Positions 1-9,360 of a DNA stretch of 64,000 nt are shown here, piece by piece (the stretch's first letter is position 1; each line of letters starts with the position of its first letter). The DNA is from Pseudomonadota bacterium (lineage in GTDB: Bacteria > Pseudomonadota > Alphaproteobacteria > Rhizobiales > Beijerinckiaceae). The stretch covers positions 1 to 64,000 of the forward strand of contig JAKAJL010000007.1 in NCBI GenBank assembly GCA_021813805.1. The letters run 5' to 3'. The notes under the pieces were generated by a model. That model was not told where the DNA came from. It saw only the letters and a list, made by a program, of their open reading frames with translations, and did not search any database. Position numbers and translations under genes: made by a program.

Positions 1-114
1 TTCAATAAGCTGAAGCAGTTGCGTGGCATCGCCACCCGCTATGACAAGGACCCGTTGAACTTCCTCGCCGCGATCAAACTCGCCGCCGCGCGCATCTGGA
101 TGAAAGCGTTATGA
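1..114 (+). CDS. IS5-family transposase, C-terminal fragment cut by the window edge
   Basis: Frame 1 is open from the first base to a TGA at 112-114 and encodes 37 residues that include LRGIATRYDKDPLNF and end in WMKAL. The RxIATRYDK block followed by an alanine-rich helix is the usual C-terminus of IS5-group DDE transposases. The catalytic residues would lie upstream of the window, so activity and completeness cannot be judged. The element's right end should fall within the next few dozen bases, before the end of the ompW reading frame at 153, but I cannot define a terminal repeat without the left end. It lies just outside the 3' end of a gene that carries a second, unrelated insertion sequence. 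Confidence 0.75.
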   Translation, partial: FNKLKQLRGIATRYDKDPLNFLAAIKLAAARIWMKAL

Positions 115-152
115 GTCTACGGCCTAGAGCGGGACGGGATCGATCGAGCCCT

Positions 153-700
153 TCAATATCTGGCAAGCAGCGGCTCTCCACCGCCAAAGCGATAAAGCAG
201 GCTGATCGAGAACAGCCAAGGGTCGAAATGCGTGTGCTGGATGGTCTCGGCGGGCACGGGCGCGGGTATGCCTGGAATGTTCAACCCGTTCGAATGAGCT
301 TCGACATAGTTGAACGCTTTTTTGACATCGAGGCTTACGCCCCAATCCCGGTTGATCATATAATCGACACCGCCTTGGACAACGGGACCGACCGAACCGC
401 CGACATGAACGTCGCTCAGAAACGCGTTCCGGTTGTCGAAGGACCAGCCAACCGCAACGCCGCCACCGATATATGGCCTGAGTGGACCAAAATTGTCGAA
501 ATGGTAGAGAACCGTGATCGGGATGATCGCCGGCATGATTTGCGCTAGGGTTGTTCCGCTGAACAGGCCGGGATTAGCCGGATTGTATCCCTTGGTCTTG
601 TCCTTGACGTAGAAGGGAATGCCGCCGGAAACATCGACCGAAACATTACGGGTAAGAAAGACGCCCATCTCGAAGCCGAGGGTTGCGACGTCGGTCAGGG
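153..700 (-). pseudogene. ompW: ompW-type outer membrane protein, C-terminal part separated by IS256 insertion
   Basis: This is the distal part of an OmpW-family eight-stranded beta-barrel gene. The first in-frame ATG left on this side is at 668, and from there 171 residues run to a TGA at 153. Family features are alternating amphipathic strands, the LRPYIGGGVAVGWSF segment, the NRDWGVSLDVKKAF segment and the final strand SISLLYRF. The chain continues ten residues past YRF and ends in tyrosine. OmpW proteins are small outer-membrane channels for hydrophobic compounds. No signal peptide is present in this piece, so an isolated product should not reach the outer membrane. It is in frame with the other piece once the insertion and one copy of the target duplication are removed. 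Confidence 0.85.
692..700. repeat. 9-bp target-site duplication (left copy) of the IS256-family element
   Basis: CGGTCAGGG at 692-700 is repeated exactly at 2091-2099, directly outside the two ends of the insertion sequence. IS256-family elements make 8- or 9-bp duplications. The perfect match says the insertion is a single simple event and fairly recent. Confidence 0.9.
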
Positions 701-726
701 GAGCTATGCGGGAAAGTGGGTGACGG
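701..726 (+). repeat. Left terminal inverted repeat of the IS256-family element
   Basis: Twenty-six bases beginning GAGCTATGCGGGAAAG are found as an exact reverse complement at 2065-2090. The identity of the two ends and their position against the target duplication fix the element boundaries. Confidence 0.9.
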
Positions 727-732
727 AGCAGA

Positions 733-1995
733 TCAGGCGGCGGATTTGGTTTCGGCGGCGATCTCGATTCCGTTGGCGAACTTTACCCCTGTGATGATTT
801 TCGGCAACTGATTTTGTCCTTGCAGTCGCCGCCAGCTTTTCGATGCGGCCATGATCAGCTTGAACACCATGGTCTTCGCTGTTTCCTGCGACAGCGCGCC
901 TTTCATGCGCACCGTGCGGTGACGCACGGTGGAGAAGACGCTTTCAATCGGGTTCGTCGTGCGCAGATGCGTCCAATGCTCGGCAGGGAAATCGAAGAAC
1001 GTCAGCAGCGCGTCGCGATCCTTGGTGAGGCATTTGACGGCGTCGCTGTATTTGGCGGCGAATTTCTCGGCGAAAGTCGCCATCGCCGCCTCGGCCGCCG
1101 CGCGGCTCGGCGAGAGCCAGATTTCGCGTAAGTCCCTGTGCGCGGCGGTTTGCAGCGATTTCGGCAGCTTGTCGAGCACGTTGAGCGTCTTGTGCAGCCA
1201 GCAGCGCTGATGGCGCGTCGTCGGAAACGCCTCGTCCAGCGCCTTCCAGAACCCGAGCGCGCCGTCGCCGATCGCCAATTCCGGCGCCAGCGCCAGGCCG
1301 CGCGCTTTCAGTTCAACCAGCAGTTCCTTCCAGCTCTGCGCACTCTCGCGATAGCCGGCGTGGAAGCCCACCAATTCCTTCTTACCCTCGGGCGTCGCGC
1401 CGATCAGCACCAGCATGCACTCGGCCTGCGGCTCCATGCGCGCCTGGAGATAGACGCCGTCCGCCCACAGGTAGACGTAGCGGCGCGCCGAAAGGTCGCG
1501 CTTGCGCCAGCCTTCGTACTCGTCCCGCCATTCGTCCTTCAGCCGCGAAACCACCGAGGGCGAGAGATTGGGCGCGTTCTTGCCGAGCAACGCCGTCAGC
1601 ACCTCCTGAAAATCGCCGGCCGAGACGCCGCGCAGATAAAGCGCCGGCAGCAGCGCATCGAGGCTCTTCGTGCGTCGCGCCCACAAGGGCAGCAGCGTCG
1701 AGGAATAGCGAATGCGCTCCCCGTCCGCTGCCGCGCCACGGTCGCGCGCCTTCGGCTTCCTTACCTCCACCGGCCCGATCCCCGTCTGGATCTCACGCGC
1801 CGGCTCATGGCCGTGCCGCACCACCCGCTGCCGCCCGTCCGGCAGCGCCTTGTCCTCATGCGCCGCCAGAAACGCCGCAAACTCCGCCTCGACCGCCTGG
1901 GCGATCAGCCGCTTGGCGCCGGCGCGCAAGATTTCGGTGAGCGGATCGTCGATTTCTCCTGTCTGTCGCAGGGCGACTACTCTATTCTCGGTCAT
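733..1995 (-). CDS. IS256-family transposase
   Basis: A 420-residue DDE transposase of the IS256/Mutator type. Catalytic candidates are Asp179 in LWADGVYL, Asp244 in AIGDGALGFW and Glu351 in the family signature HLRTTNPIESVF. The RCWLHK motif near residue 264 is also typical. Start: ATG at 1995 has AAGGAG ten bases upstream; an in-frame longer frame opens at 2040 but runs toward the inverted repeat and has no better ribosome site. The length matches intact family members and there is no frameshift. The gene lies between the terminal repeats of the element that splits ompW. Confidence 0.95.
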   Translation of the reverse strand: MTENRVVALRQTGEIDDPLTEILRAGAKRLIAQAVEAEFAAFLAAHEDKALPDGRQRVVRHGHEPAREIQTGIGPVEVRKPKARDRGAAADGERIRYSSTLLPLWARRTKSLDALLPALYLRGVSAGDFQEVLTALLGKNAPNLSPSVVSRLKDEWRDEYEGWRKRDLSARRYVYLWADGVYLQARMEPQAECMLVLIGATPEGKKELVGFHAGYRESAQSWKELLVELKARGLALAPELAIGDGALGFWKALDEAFPTTRHQRCWLHKTLNVLDKLPKSLQTAAHRDLREIWLSPSRAAAEAAMATFAEKFAAKYSDAVKCLTKDRDALLTFFDFPAEHWTHLRTTNPIESVFSTVRHRTVRMKGALSQETAKTMVFKLIMAASKSWRRLQGQNQLPKIITGVKFANGIEIAAETKSAA

Positions 1996-2064
1996 GGCGT
2001 AACGCTCCTTCGGGAGGTTCGGGCAGGCTTCGACACCCACCCCGTTACGCCGCCTCTCTAACCC

Positions 2065-2090
2065 CCGTCACCCACTTTCCCGCATAGCTC
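2065..2090 (-). repeat. Right terminal inverted repeat of the IS256-family element
   Basis: Exact reverse complement of 701-726. It is followed directly by the second copy of the 9-bp target duplication at 2091-2099. Confidence 0.9.
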
Positions 2091-2361
2091 CGGTCAGGGT
2101 CGCGCCCACGCCTGCGGGAAAAACGGTCGGGTCGCCAAAAGCCAAGGCTGCGGGGCTCTGGCCCCACAGACGGGACGAACTGGTGTTCAGCGCATAGGTG
2201 AAACCGACCTTCACGAAAAACGGCTGGAAGCTGTCGACGACAGGCGCCGACGCCGGCTCCTTGGCGCTCGGCAGGTCCGCAGCGTGGGCCACTGTAACTG
2301 CAGCGAAAAGGCCAAACGCGCCCGCCAGGGCGCAAGCGCGGCTTTCGAAATTGGACGGCAT
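2091..2361 (-). pseudogene. ompW: ompW-type outer membrane protein, N-terminal part with signal peptide
   Basis: The 5' piece of the split gene starts at ATG 2361 behind a strong GGGAGGAG ribosome site. It encodes a Sec signal peptide with a hydrophobic core (LAGAFGLFAAVTVAHA) and a likely cleavage at AHA|ADLP, then the start of the mature barrel (FVKVGFTYAL). In the interrupted allele, reading runs into the insertion sequence and stops at 2068. Removing 1399 bp joins the two pieces without a frame change: ...GATLT continues as DVATLGFEMGVFLTR, giving one open frame of 269 residues. So the gene was intact before insertion. The present short product would be exported but cannot form a barrel. 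Confidence 0.88.
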
Positions 2362-2774
2362 GTGCTCCTCCCTAGTCTATATTTAAACTTTCCAGAACTT
2401 TCATTGACCCAGACCGTGTTGTCAATTTTTGCATGCCCTTCGCCGCGCGCGCGGTCCGTGCCGCGAGAGGCTAATCGTTACTTTTAATATTTGAAATTAT
2501 TATTATTTCAGCAACGCTGCTTGCGCCCGAAACTTCGATGCGCGATAAATTTGATAGATCTGTGATAATAATGTCACGTGAACTTTTCATATCGCCGATC
2601 CACGAAACGCGACCCGCTTGCGGGCGATCAACGCCGCGCCTATATGAGGCGCGCTCTTGTAACGGGTCGCCCTCATCCCAATGTGAGCGGAAGTCGGGAA
2701 CCGGGCGGGCAACCTCCGCCCATAACGGATCGCTTCGGGGTCCAGCGGTTCCGCGAAGAAAGGAACGAATTCTC
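2362..2774. other. Divergent intergenic region between ompW and dnaK
   Basis: About 410 bases with no convincing gene. The ompW side (about 2370-2540) is AT-richer and should carry its promoter. The dnaK side holds the heat-shock-type promoter described separately and a purine-rich ribosome site (GAAGAAAGGAACG) before the dnaK ATG at 2775. An open frame continuous with dnaK extends upstream to 2538, but it covers the promoter and is not conserved DnaK sequence. I saw no CIRCE-type inverted repeat. Confidence 0.6.
2617..2648 (+). promoter_or_regulatory. Sigma-32 (RpoH) type heat-shock promoter of dnaK
   Basis: CTTG at 2617-2620 is followed after exactly 18 bases by CCTATATGAG at 2639-2648. 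This matches the alphaproteobacterial RpoH consensus CTTG-N17/18-CYTATNTNNG at every defined position. It lies about 125 bases before the dnaK start. The match is direct; heat induction is inferred. Confidence 0.8.
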
Positions 2775-4682
2775 ATGGCTAAAGTCATTGGCATCGATCT
2801 CGGCACCACTAATTCCTGCGTAGCCGTGATGGAAGGCTCCACTCCCAAGGTTATCGAAAACGCTGAAGGCGCCCGCACCACACCGTCCATTGTCGCCTTC
2901 ACCGATGATGGCGAGCGGTTGACCGGCCAGCCGGCCAAACGCCAGGCGGTCACCAACCCCGAAAAAACGTTTTTCGCGATCAAGCGCCTCATCGGCCGCA
3001 CATTTGCCGATCCGATGACCCAGAAGGATATGGGTCTCGTCCCATATAAGATCGTCAAAGCGGGAAATGGCGACGCCTGGGTCGAAGCCGGGGGAAAGCA
3101 ATATTCGCCGTCGCAAATTTCGGCCTTCATCCTGCAGAAGATGAAGGAAACCGCTGAGGCCTTTCTCGGCCAGACGGTCACTCAGGCGGTCATCACGGTT
3201 CCGGCCTATTTCAACGACGCCCAGCGGCAGGCGACGAAGGACGCGGGCAAGATCGCCGGTCTCGAAGTTCTGCGCATCATCAATGAGCCCACGGCGGCGG
3301 CCCTCGCCTATGGTCTCGACAAGGGCGGCGCGGGCACGATCGCGGTCTATGACCTCGGCGGTGGCACTTTTGACGTATCAGTCCTCGAAATCGGCGACGG
3401 CGTCTTCGAGGTCAAGTCGACCAACGGCGACACTTTCCTCGGCGGCGAAGATTTCGACATGCGCCTGGTCGAATATCTGGCCGAAGAGTTCCGCAAGGAC
3501 AATGGAATCGATCTGCGCAAGGACAAGCTGGCTCTCCAGCGCCTCAAGGAGGCGGCCGAAAAGGCCAAGATAGAATTGTCTTCGGCGACCCAGACCGAGA
3601 TCAACCTGCCCTATATCACGGCGGACGCCTCTGGTCCGAAACACCTGACCCTGAAGCTCACCCGCGCCAAATTCGAGGCTCTGGTCGACGATCTGATCCA
3701 ACGGACGATCGAGCCCTGCCGCAAGGCTCTGAAGGACGCGGGCCTCACCGCCGGCGAGATCAAGGAAGTCGTCCTGGTTGGCGGCATGACCCGCATGCCG
3801 AAGGTTCAGGAGGTCGTGAAGCAGTTTTTCGGGAAGGAGCCGCACAAAGGCGTCAACCCCGACGAGGTGGTCGCCATCGGCGCCGCCGTCCAGGCCGGCG
3901 TTCTTCAGGGCGACGTCAAGGATGTGCTTCTGCTCGACGTGACTCCGCTTTCGCTGGGCATTGAGACCCTTGGAGGCGTGTTCACGCGCCTGATCGACCG
4001 TAACACGACGATACCGACAAAAAAGAGCCAGGTGTTCTCGACAGCCGAGGATTCCCAGACGGCGGTCACTATTCGCGTGTTCCAGGGCGAACGCGAAATG
4101 GCGGCGGACAATAAGCTGCTCGGCCAGTTCGACCTCGTCGGCATCCCGCCAGCGCCGCGCGGCATGCCGCAGATCGAGGTGACATTCGATATAGACGCCA
4201 ATGGCATTGTATCGGTCACCGCGAAGGACAAGGCGACCAGCAAGGAGCAACAGATCCGCATCCAGGCGTCGGGCGGCCTTTCGGAAGCCGACATCGAAAA
4301 GATGGTCAAGGATGCCGAGGCCCATGCCGCCGACGACAAGAAACGTCGTGAATTGGTCGACGCCCGCAACCAGGGCGAGGCTCTCATCCATTCCGCCGAA
4401 AAATCCCTGAAAGAATTCGGCGACAAGGTCGCGGCCTCGGACAAGAGCACAATCGAGGCGGCGATCGCCAGTCTCAAGACCGCGCTCGAAGGCGAGGACG
4501 TCGAGGCGATCAACGGGCGCGCCAATGAACTGGCCCAGGCTTCCATGAAGCTTGGCGAGGCCATGTACAAGGCGCAGCAGGCGACCGCCGGCGCTGGTGG
4601 CGCCACCGGCGCGCAAAGCGCGGACGAGGACGTGATCGACGCCGACTTCAAGGAAGTCAAGGACGACAAGAAGGGGGCCTGA
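2775..4682 (+). CDS. dnaK: Molecular chaperone DnaK (Hsp70)
   Basis: A 635-residue Hsp70 that binds unfolded segments in the cytoplasm and cycles with DnaJ and GrpE using ATP. The nucleotide-binding domain begins with [18 protein letters not shown] and carries [17 protein letters not shown], the phosphate-2 motif [17 protein letters not shown] and [12 protein letters not shown] near residue 335. The interdomain linker [16 protein letters not shown] lies around 382-397, followed by the substrate-binding domain, helical lid and an acidic tail ([12 protein letters not shown]). The start is the ATG that gives the family N-terminus [12 protein letters not shown]; upstream in-frame codons overlap the promoter. 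dnaJ follows after 182 bases, with a hairpin between them, and the promoter is heat-shock type. Confidence 0.98.
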   Translation: MAKVIGIDLGTTNSCVAVMEGSTPKVIENAEGARTTPSIVAFTDDGERLTGQPAKRQAVTNPEKTFFAIKRLIGRTFADPMTQKDMGLVPYKIVKAGNGDAWVEAGGKQYSPSQISAFILQKMKETAEAFLGQTVTQAVITVPAYFNDAQRQATKDAGKIAGLEVLRIINEPTAAALAYGLDKGGAGTIAVYDLGGGTFDVSVLEIGDGVFEVKSTNGDTFLGGEDFDMRLVEYLAEEFRKDNGIDLRKDKLALQRLKEAAEKAKIELSSATQTEINLPYITADASGPKHLTLKLTRAKFEALVDDLIQRTIEPCRKALKDAGLTAGEIKEVVLVGGMTRMPKVQEVVKQFFGKEPHKGVNPDEVVAIGAAVQAGVLQGDVKDVLLLDVTPLSLGIETLGGVFTRLIDRNTTIPTKKSQVFSTAEDSQTAVTIRVFQGEREMAADNKLLGQFDLVGIPPAPRGMPQIEVTFDIDANGIVSVTAKDKATSKEQQIRIQASGGLSEADIEKMVKDAEAHAADDKKRRELVDARNQGEALIHSAEKSLKEFGDKVAASDKSTIEAAIASLKTALEGEDVEAINGRANELAQASMKLGEAMYKAQQATAGAGGATGAQSADEDVIDADFKEVKDDKKGA

Positions 4683-4705
4683 TCGCGCCTTCTCCCGATG
4701 AGTAG

Positions 4706-4727
4706 GCCGGGGCGCGTGCGCCCCGGC
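4706..4727 (+). terminator. Strong hairpin between dnaK and dnaJ, possible attenuating terminator
   Basis: A perfect 10-bp inverted repeat, GCCGGGGCGC and GCGCCCCGGC, is separated by two bases (so about a four-base loop in RNA). Only a weak T-run follows (GTTTCG). It may cut transcription partly, giving more dnaK than dnaJ mRNA, or protect the dnaK message 3' end. Confidence 0.55.
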
Positions 4728-4864
4728 GTTTCGACGAATTTGCTTCGGCGAACGAAAAAGAGTTGCGTTCGCGACATGCCGCGTTTAGGGCCTATGGGCG
4801 CTTTTCCGCAAAGGGCGACAGCGCGGTTTCATTCACTGGCTGAAAGATCCGGATGGCGTCGTCG

Positions 4865-6001
4865 ATGGCCAAACGCTGCTATTATGAAGTTCTTGGCGTT
4901 TCGCGGACCTGTTCCGAAAGCGAGTTGAAAAGCGCGTTCCGCAAACAAGCGCTGAAGCTGCATCCCGATCGGAACCCCGGCGACAAGGAGGCGGAACACA
5001 AGTTCAAGGAAGTCAACGAAGCTTATCAAGTCTTGTCTGACGAGCAGAAACGCGCGGCTTATGACCGTTTCGGGCACGCCGCCTTTGAGCATGGCGGAGG
5101 CGGAGGCGGCTTTGGAGGTTTCGGCTCGGGCGAGGGCTTTGCCGCCTCGATGGCCGATATTTTTGACGACCTGTTCGGCGACGTCATGGGCGGGCGTCGC
5201 GGGCGCTCTTCAGGCCGCGAGAGAGGCGCCGACCTGCGTTACAATATGGAGGTCTCGCTCGAGGAAGCTTTTCGCGGCAAGACGGCATCGCTGAAAATCC
5301 CGACCTCCGTGACTTGCGATGTCTGCGCCGGCTCAGGCGCCAAGGCCGGATCGAAGCCCAAAACCTGCCCCACATGTGGCGGCGCCGGAAGAGTGCGCGC
5401 GCAGCAGGGCTTTTTCGCGATCGAACGCTCCTGCCCCGCCTGTCATGGCCGCGGAGAGGTCATAGAAAATCCCTGCCCCAATTGCGCGGGCGCCGGCCGC
5501 GTCACCCGCGAGCGTTCACTTTCCGTCAATATTCCAGCGGGAATCGAGGACGGCACCAGGATTCGGCTCACCGGAGAAGGCGAAGCCGGTCTGCGCGGCG
5601 GGCCGCCTGGCGACCTTTATATTTTCCTGTCGGTCAAACCTCATCCCTTTTTTCAGCGGGAAGGCGCGGACCTTCACTGCCGCGTGCCAATTTCAATGGT
5701 CCAGGCGGCGCTCGGCGGTGAAATCAAGGCGCATGGGGTCGATGGGGCCGAGATCAAGGTCAAAATCGAGGAAGGCACGCAATCCGGCCGTCAGGTCAAA
5801 ATCAAAGGCAAAGGCATGCCCGTGCTCCGCTCGCGCGATTTCGGCGACCTTTATATCCAGGTCAACGTCGAGACGCCGCAAAACCTGACAAAAAGGCAGC
5901 GAGAGCTGCTCGCGGAATTCGAAAACGAATCCAGCCACAAGACCCATCCCGAATCGACCGGTTTTTTCGCCAAAATGAAAGAATTTTTCGATTTGACCTA
6001 A
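4865..6001 (+). CDS. dnaJ: Chaperone DnaJ (Hsp40, type I)
   Basis: A 378-residue co-chaperone that delivers substrates to DnaK and stimulates its ATPase. Order of parts: J domain (about 4-70) with HPD in LHPDRNP; Gly/Phe-rich linker ([16 protein letters not shown]); four zinc-binding repeats [24 protein letters not shown] and CPNCAGAG around 150-215; then the C-terminal substrate-binding domains. All elements of a type I Hsp40 are present. I chose ATG 4865 because [12 protein letters not shown] matches the family N-terminus. An in-frame ATG at 4853 would add MASS and has a slightly better upstream purine run, so the choice is open. Confidence 0.96.
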   Translation: MAKRCYYEVLGVSRTCSESELKSAFRKQALKLHPDRNPGDKEAEHKFKEVNEAYQVLSDEQKRAAYDRFGHAAFEHGGGGGGFGGFGSGEGFAASMADIFDDLFGDVMGGRRGRSSGRERGADLRYNMEVSLEEAFRGKTASLKIPTSVTCDVCAGSGAKAGSKPKTCPTCGGAGRVRAQQGFFAIERSCPACHGRGEVIENPCPNCAGAGRVTRERSLSVNIPAGIEDGTRIRLTGEGEAGLRGGPPGDLYIFLSVKPHPFFQREGADLHCRVPISMVQAALGGEIKAHGVDGAEIKVKIEEGTQSGRQVKIKGKGMPVLRSRDFGDLYIQVNVETPQNLTKRQRELLAEFENESSHKTHPESTGFFAKMKEFFDLT

Positions 6002-6083
6002 GGCGATGCTCGGCTGTTCCTTGACGCTTTTCTATTTGTAAGCGAATCATGCAGCTCGCTTCGATCCGGGGGAAATTGGCAAA

Positions 6084-6875
6084 TTGAGCGCGCAGAGACG
6101 TCAGCCGAAATTCCATTCCGGTCCAAAAAATCCTGTCGACCTGCGCCTCAGCGATGAAGCGCGGTTTATTCGCTCCTGGCTTGAAAATCCTCTGCTCGCT
6201 GGCGCGATAACCCCATCGGGGCGTTTTCTCGCCCGCGCTATGGCGCAGTGCGTCAGCCCCGACGCGGAAGGCCCCGTCGTCGAACTCGGGCCGGGGACGG
6301 GTCCCGTGACGCAAGCGCTGTTGGCGCGCGGCCTGGCGCCGGAACGGCTCGTCCTGGTCGAATACGAGCCGTCCTTCTGCAATCTGCTTGAGAAGAAATT
6401 TCCCGGCGTTCGTGTCGTGCGCGGCGACGCTTATCGGCTTCACGACACACTCGCCAACGCGCTGGATCGACCTGCGGCCGCGTTCGTCTCCAGCCTTCCT
6501 CTTCTGACGAAAAATGAAACCGCGCGGTTGTCTCTTCTGCGGCAGGCGTTCGACCTGATGTCGCCGGAAGGGCGCTTCGTTCAATTCACTTATGGCGTGA
6601 AATCGCCGATCCCGGCCCATCTGTCTGCCGGTTTACGCTTCGAGACCCAAAGCCTCGCGCCGATCTGGCTCAACCTTCCGCCGGCGCGAATTTTTGTTTA
6701 CTGCCGATCCGGGCGCCATTGCGAGGCCGAGCGACGCCCCGACATGCTCGCCAGGCTTCTGAATAAATCACGCCGGTTCGGCAACGAATTCCGCGACGAA
6801 CTGGAGGAGGCCCGCGCCCGGTTTTCTACGCCGGACGCCCCACGCCCGGTCAGCATCAAAAGTCGGCGATTCTGA
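6084..6875 (+). CDS. PmtA-like phospholipid N-methyltransferase (SAM-dependent)
   Basis: A 263-residue class I methyltransferase. ITPSGRFLARAM is followed by SAM-binding motif I VVELGPGTGPVTQ (about 64-76), then motif II LVLVEYEPSFCNLLEKKFPGVRVVRGDAYRL. This sequence pattern is that of the rhizobial PmtA group, which methylates phosphatidylethanolamine toward phosphatidylcholine and resembles rRNA adenine dimethylases at the N-terminus. The C-terminus (about 225-263) is basic and may contact the membrane. The start is a TTG after GGGGGAAA; no ATG is available before the conserved core. It stands between dnaJ and pyrF without an operon partner. Substrate is inferred from family likeness only. 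Confidence 0.72.
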   Translation: MSAQRRQPKFHSGPKNPVDLRLSDEARFIRSWLENPLLAGAITPSGRFLARAMAQCVSPDAEGPVVELGPGTGPVTQALLARGLAPERLVLVEYEPSFCNLLEKKFPGVRVVRGDAYRLHDTLANALDRPAAAFVSSLPLLTKNETARLSLLRQAFDLMSPEGRFVQFTYGVKSPIPAHLSAGLRFETQSLAPIWLNLPPARIFVYCRSGRHCEAERRPDMLARLLNKSRRFGNEFRDELEEARARFSTPDAPRPVSIKSRRF

Positions 6876-6942
6876 TATTCGTCTTCGCTTCCCTCCGCGT
6901 TGATATTAAGAGAATGGCGCCTCCCAAATCAGGACGCCGAAT

Positions 6943-7644
6943 ATGAACGACAAGACCCGCGACAAACTCATTGTCGCGCTCGATCTCCCCGACCTGTCCC
7001 AAGCGCGAGCCGCGGTTGAACGCCTTGGCGATAGCGTCGAATTCTTCAAGATCGGGATGGAACTCGCCTATGGCGGCGGCTTTGCGCTGGTGGACGACCT
7101 CAGCCGCGCCGGCAAGAAAGTCTTTCTGGACCTGAAATTGCACGATATCGGCCACACCGTGGAAAAGGCGACTGCGCAGGTGGCCCGGCTCGGCGTGAAT
7201 TTTCTCACGGTCCACGCATTTCCCCAGACCCTCGCCGCCGCGGCGCGCGGTTCGGCAGGCTCCAACCTGAAGGTGCTCGGCGTCACCGTCATGACGTCTT
7301 ACGACGATTCCGACCTCGCGGCGGCGGGCTATCGCCTCAATGTCAAGGAATTGGTGGCCTTGCGCGCGCGACAGGCGAAAGAAGCGGGAATTGCCGGATT
7401 GATTCTGTCCCCCGAGGAACTGACGGCGACCCGGACTCTGGTGGGTAAAGAAATGCTGCTCGTTACTCCGGGGGTGCGGCCTGCCGGCGCCGCTTTGGGC
7501 GACCAGAAACGCGTTGCGACGCCTGCGGAAGCCCTTAAACGTGGCGCCGATCATCTCGTCATCGGCCGGCCTATCCTGACCGCCTCGGATCCCCGCGAGG
7601 CAGCGCGCGCGATCCAGCGCGAAATCGCCGAAGCCTGCGCTTGA
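6943..7644 (+). CDS. pyrF: Orotidine 5'-phosphate decarboxylase
   Basis: A 233-residue enzyme that converts OMP to UMP, the last step of de novo pyrimidine synthesis. The N-terminus [11 protein letters not shown] carries the first catalytic-site aspartate, and [15 protein letters not shown] (about 61-75) holds the Asp-Lys-x-x-Asp catalytic array. The phosphate-binding end VTPGVRP and HLVIGRPIL are also present. Length and motifs are normal for the bacterial group I enzyme. The start ATG has AGGA nine bases upstream. It seems to be transcribed alone, with 67 bases to the preceding gene and 235 to dapB. Confidence 0.97.
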   Translation: MNDKTRDKLIVALDLPDLSQARAAVERLGDSVEFFKIGMELAYGGGFALVDDLSRAGKKVFLDLKLHDIGHTVEKATAQVARLGVNFLTVHAFPQTLAAAARGSAGSNLKVLGVTVMTSYDDSDLAAAGYRLNVKELVALRARQAKEAGIAGLILSPEELTATRTLVGKEMLLVTPGVRPAGAALGDQKRVATPAEALKRGADHLVIGRPILTASDPREAARAIQREIAEACA

Positions 7645-7879
7645 AAAAGAAAACGCCGAGCGTACCTCCGGCCCGGCGTCGTGTCCTCAGGACTGGGGGA
7701 CAGCGCCTTGGGACGGGATGACCTTACTCATGAAACATGACCAGCCGGTGACAATCCGGGGTCATCGCTGAGAAAGCCCTTTCGCCTTGCCGGAGACGCG
7801 CGGCTTGCGACATCTCTTGCGGCGCCGCAAAAAGACCTTTACAGCGGCGAGCAGGATCCGCGGGTTTGGAGAATGAACG

Positions 7880-8686
7880 ATGGACAAGATGCGCCTCGTC
7901 GTTGTCGGCGCCGCCGGGCGTATGGGCCAGATGCTCATCAAGACGATCGCCGAAAGCGATGACGCCGTCCTCTCCGGAGCCATCGAACGGCCAGATTCGG
8001 CAGCGTTAGGTCGGGACGCCGGTGAAGCGGCCGGTTGGGGCCCGCTTGGGGTTGCTATCACCGATGATCTTCTCTCTGCGCTCCTGAAAGCTGACGGGGT
8101 CATTGATTTCACCGCGCCGGCGGCGACGGTCGAAATCGCGGCGCTCGCTGCACAGGCCCGCATCGTGCATATCATCGGGACGACGGGAATGACAGCCGAC
8201 GACATCGTCAAGGTCGAGGCTGCCGCCCGCCATGCGATCATCGTTCGTTCCGGGAATATGAGTCTCGGCGTCAACCTTCTCGCCGGCCTTGTTCAAAAGG
8301 TCGCCCAGACTCTTGGGGCCGACTGGGACATCGAAATTCTTGAAATGCACCACAGAATGAAGGTGGACGCGCCGTCCGGCACCGCGCTTCTCCTCGGTGA
8401 GGCCGCGGCCAAGGGGCGGAATGTCTCTCTGGCGGACCACGGCGTTCGCACGCGCGATGGCCACACCGGCCCGCGCAAGACCGGCGACATCGGCTTCGCG
8501 GCGTTGCGCGGCGGCTCAGTAGTCGGTGAGCACAGCGTGATCTTCGCCGGTCCCGGCGAACGAATCGAATTGACCCACCGCGCCGAGGATCGCGGGATCT
8601 TCGCGCGCGGGGCCCTGCGGGCGGCTTTGTGGGCGCGTGGACGCAAGCCCGGTCTTTATTCCATGTCCGACGTTCTCGGCCTTTGA
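7880..8686 (+). CDS. dapB: 4-hydroxy-tetrahydrodipicolinate reductase
   Basis: A 268-residue NAD(P)H-dependent reductase of the diaminopimelate/lysine pathway, which supplies peptidoglycan. The Rossmann motif [11 protein letters not shown] is at about 7-17. The catalytic stretch [19 protein letters not shown] (from about 155) holds the active-site histidine and lysine and the substrate-binding [22 protein letters not shown] is the conserved C-terminal region. No frame damage is seen. gpmA follows after 35 bases on the same strand, so the two are probably cotranscribed. The 235 bases before dapB contain no gene. Confidence 0.97.
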   Translation: MDKMRLVVVGAAGRMGQMLIKTIAESDDAVLSGAIERPDSAALGRDAGEAAGWGPLGVAITDDLLSALLKADGVIDFTAPAATVEIAALAAQARIVHIIGTTGMTADDIVKVEAAARHAIIVRSGNMSLGVNLLAGLVQKVAQTLGADWDIEILEMHHRMKVDAPSGTALLLGEAAAKGRNVSLADHGVRTRDGHTGPRKTGDIGFAALRGGSVVGEHSVIFAGPGERIELTHRAEDRGIFARGALRAALWARGRKPGLYSMSDVLGL

Positions 8687-8721
8687 CAGCCAAGGCGCCA
8701 TTTGAAATTCAGGAGAGCAAA

Positions 8722-9345
8722 GTGTCAGAACGCCTTCTTGTCCTCGTCCGTCACGGCCAGAGCGAATGGAACCTTAAAAACCTTTTCACTGGCTGGAAAG
8801 ATCCTGACCTCACCGAACAAGGCGTCGCCGAAGCCAAGGTCGCCGGCCAGCGTCTCAAGGCCTTGGGGCTGACCTTCGACAGAGGATTCACCTCCGCTCT
8901 CTCGCGCGCCGAAAAATCGATGAAGTTGATGCTCGACGAGCTCGGGCAGCAGGATTTGCCCGTCAGCCGCAGCGAGGCCTTGAATGAACGCGATTACGGG
9001 GATTTGTGCGGCCTGAACAAGGACGACGCTCGCAAGAAATGGGGCGACGAACAGGTCCATTTGTGGCGCCGGTCATATGACGTGCAACCGCCCGGCGGAG
9101 AGAGTCTGAAAGACACGGTCGCCCGTGTGCTGCCCTACTATAATCAAGAGATCCTGCCCGCAGTCCTGCGCGGCGAACGCACGCTTGTCTCTGCTCACGG
9201 CAATTCCTTGCGCGCCCTGGTCATGGTCCTAGACCGTTTGACGCCGGCAGCGATCGTTACGATGGAACTCGCGACCGGCGTGCCGCTCATCTATCGGCTC
9301 AAAACCGACTCCACCGTCGAGTCCAAAAAAGTGCTCAACGCTTAG
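8722..9345 (+). CDS. gpmA: 2,3-bisphosphoglycerate-dependent phosphoglycerate mutase
   Basis: A 207-residue mutase that interconverts 3- and 2-phosphoglycerate in glycolysis and gluconeogenesis. The phosphohistidine motif [10 protein letters not shown] is at residues 6-15, followed by [15 protein letters not shown], the [15 protein letters not shown] region and the second catalytic histidine in [12 protein letters not shown]. The short length is the usual alphaproteobacterial form. The start is GTG with AGGAG eight bases upstream; a longer in-frame reading from 8629 overlaps dapB and is rejected. It is likely in an operon with dapB and ends 15 bases from the convergent hydrolase gene. Confidence 0.96.
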   Translation: MSERLLVLVRHGQSEWNLKNLFTGWKDPDLTEQGVAEAKVAGQRLKALGLTFDRGFTSALSRAEKSMKLMLDELGQQDLPVSRSEALNERDYGDLCGLNKDDARKKWGDEQVHLWRRSYDVQPPGGESLKDTVARVLPYYNQEILPAVLRGERTLVSAHGNSLRALVMVLDRLTPAAIVTMELATGVPLIYRLKTDSTVESKKVLNA

Positions 9346-9360
9346 ATTCGCTCGAACGGA

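Larger units (their letters stand above)
701..2090 (-). mobile_element. Complete IS256-family insertion sequence (1390 bp)
   Basis: The element has perfect 26-bp inverted terminal repeats (701-726 and 2065-2090), a 9-bp direct duplication outside them (692-700 and 2091-2099) and one transposase gene that fills most of its length. Its size is normal for the family. All parts are intact, so it may still be able to move. It sits inside an ompW-type gene with its transposase on the same strand as that gene. Confidence 0.93.

Noticed and set aside
3378-4616. 412-codon open frame antisense to dnaK
   Set aside because: Antisense frames within dnaK are a known artefact in GC-rich genomes; no ribosome site or domain is seen.
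7653-7679. Imperfect inverted repeat (ACGCCG / CGGCGT) after pyrF as a terminator
   Set aside because: The stem is only 6 bp with a 15-base loop and no T-run.
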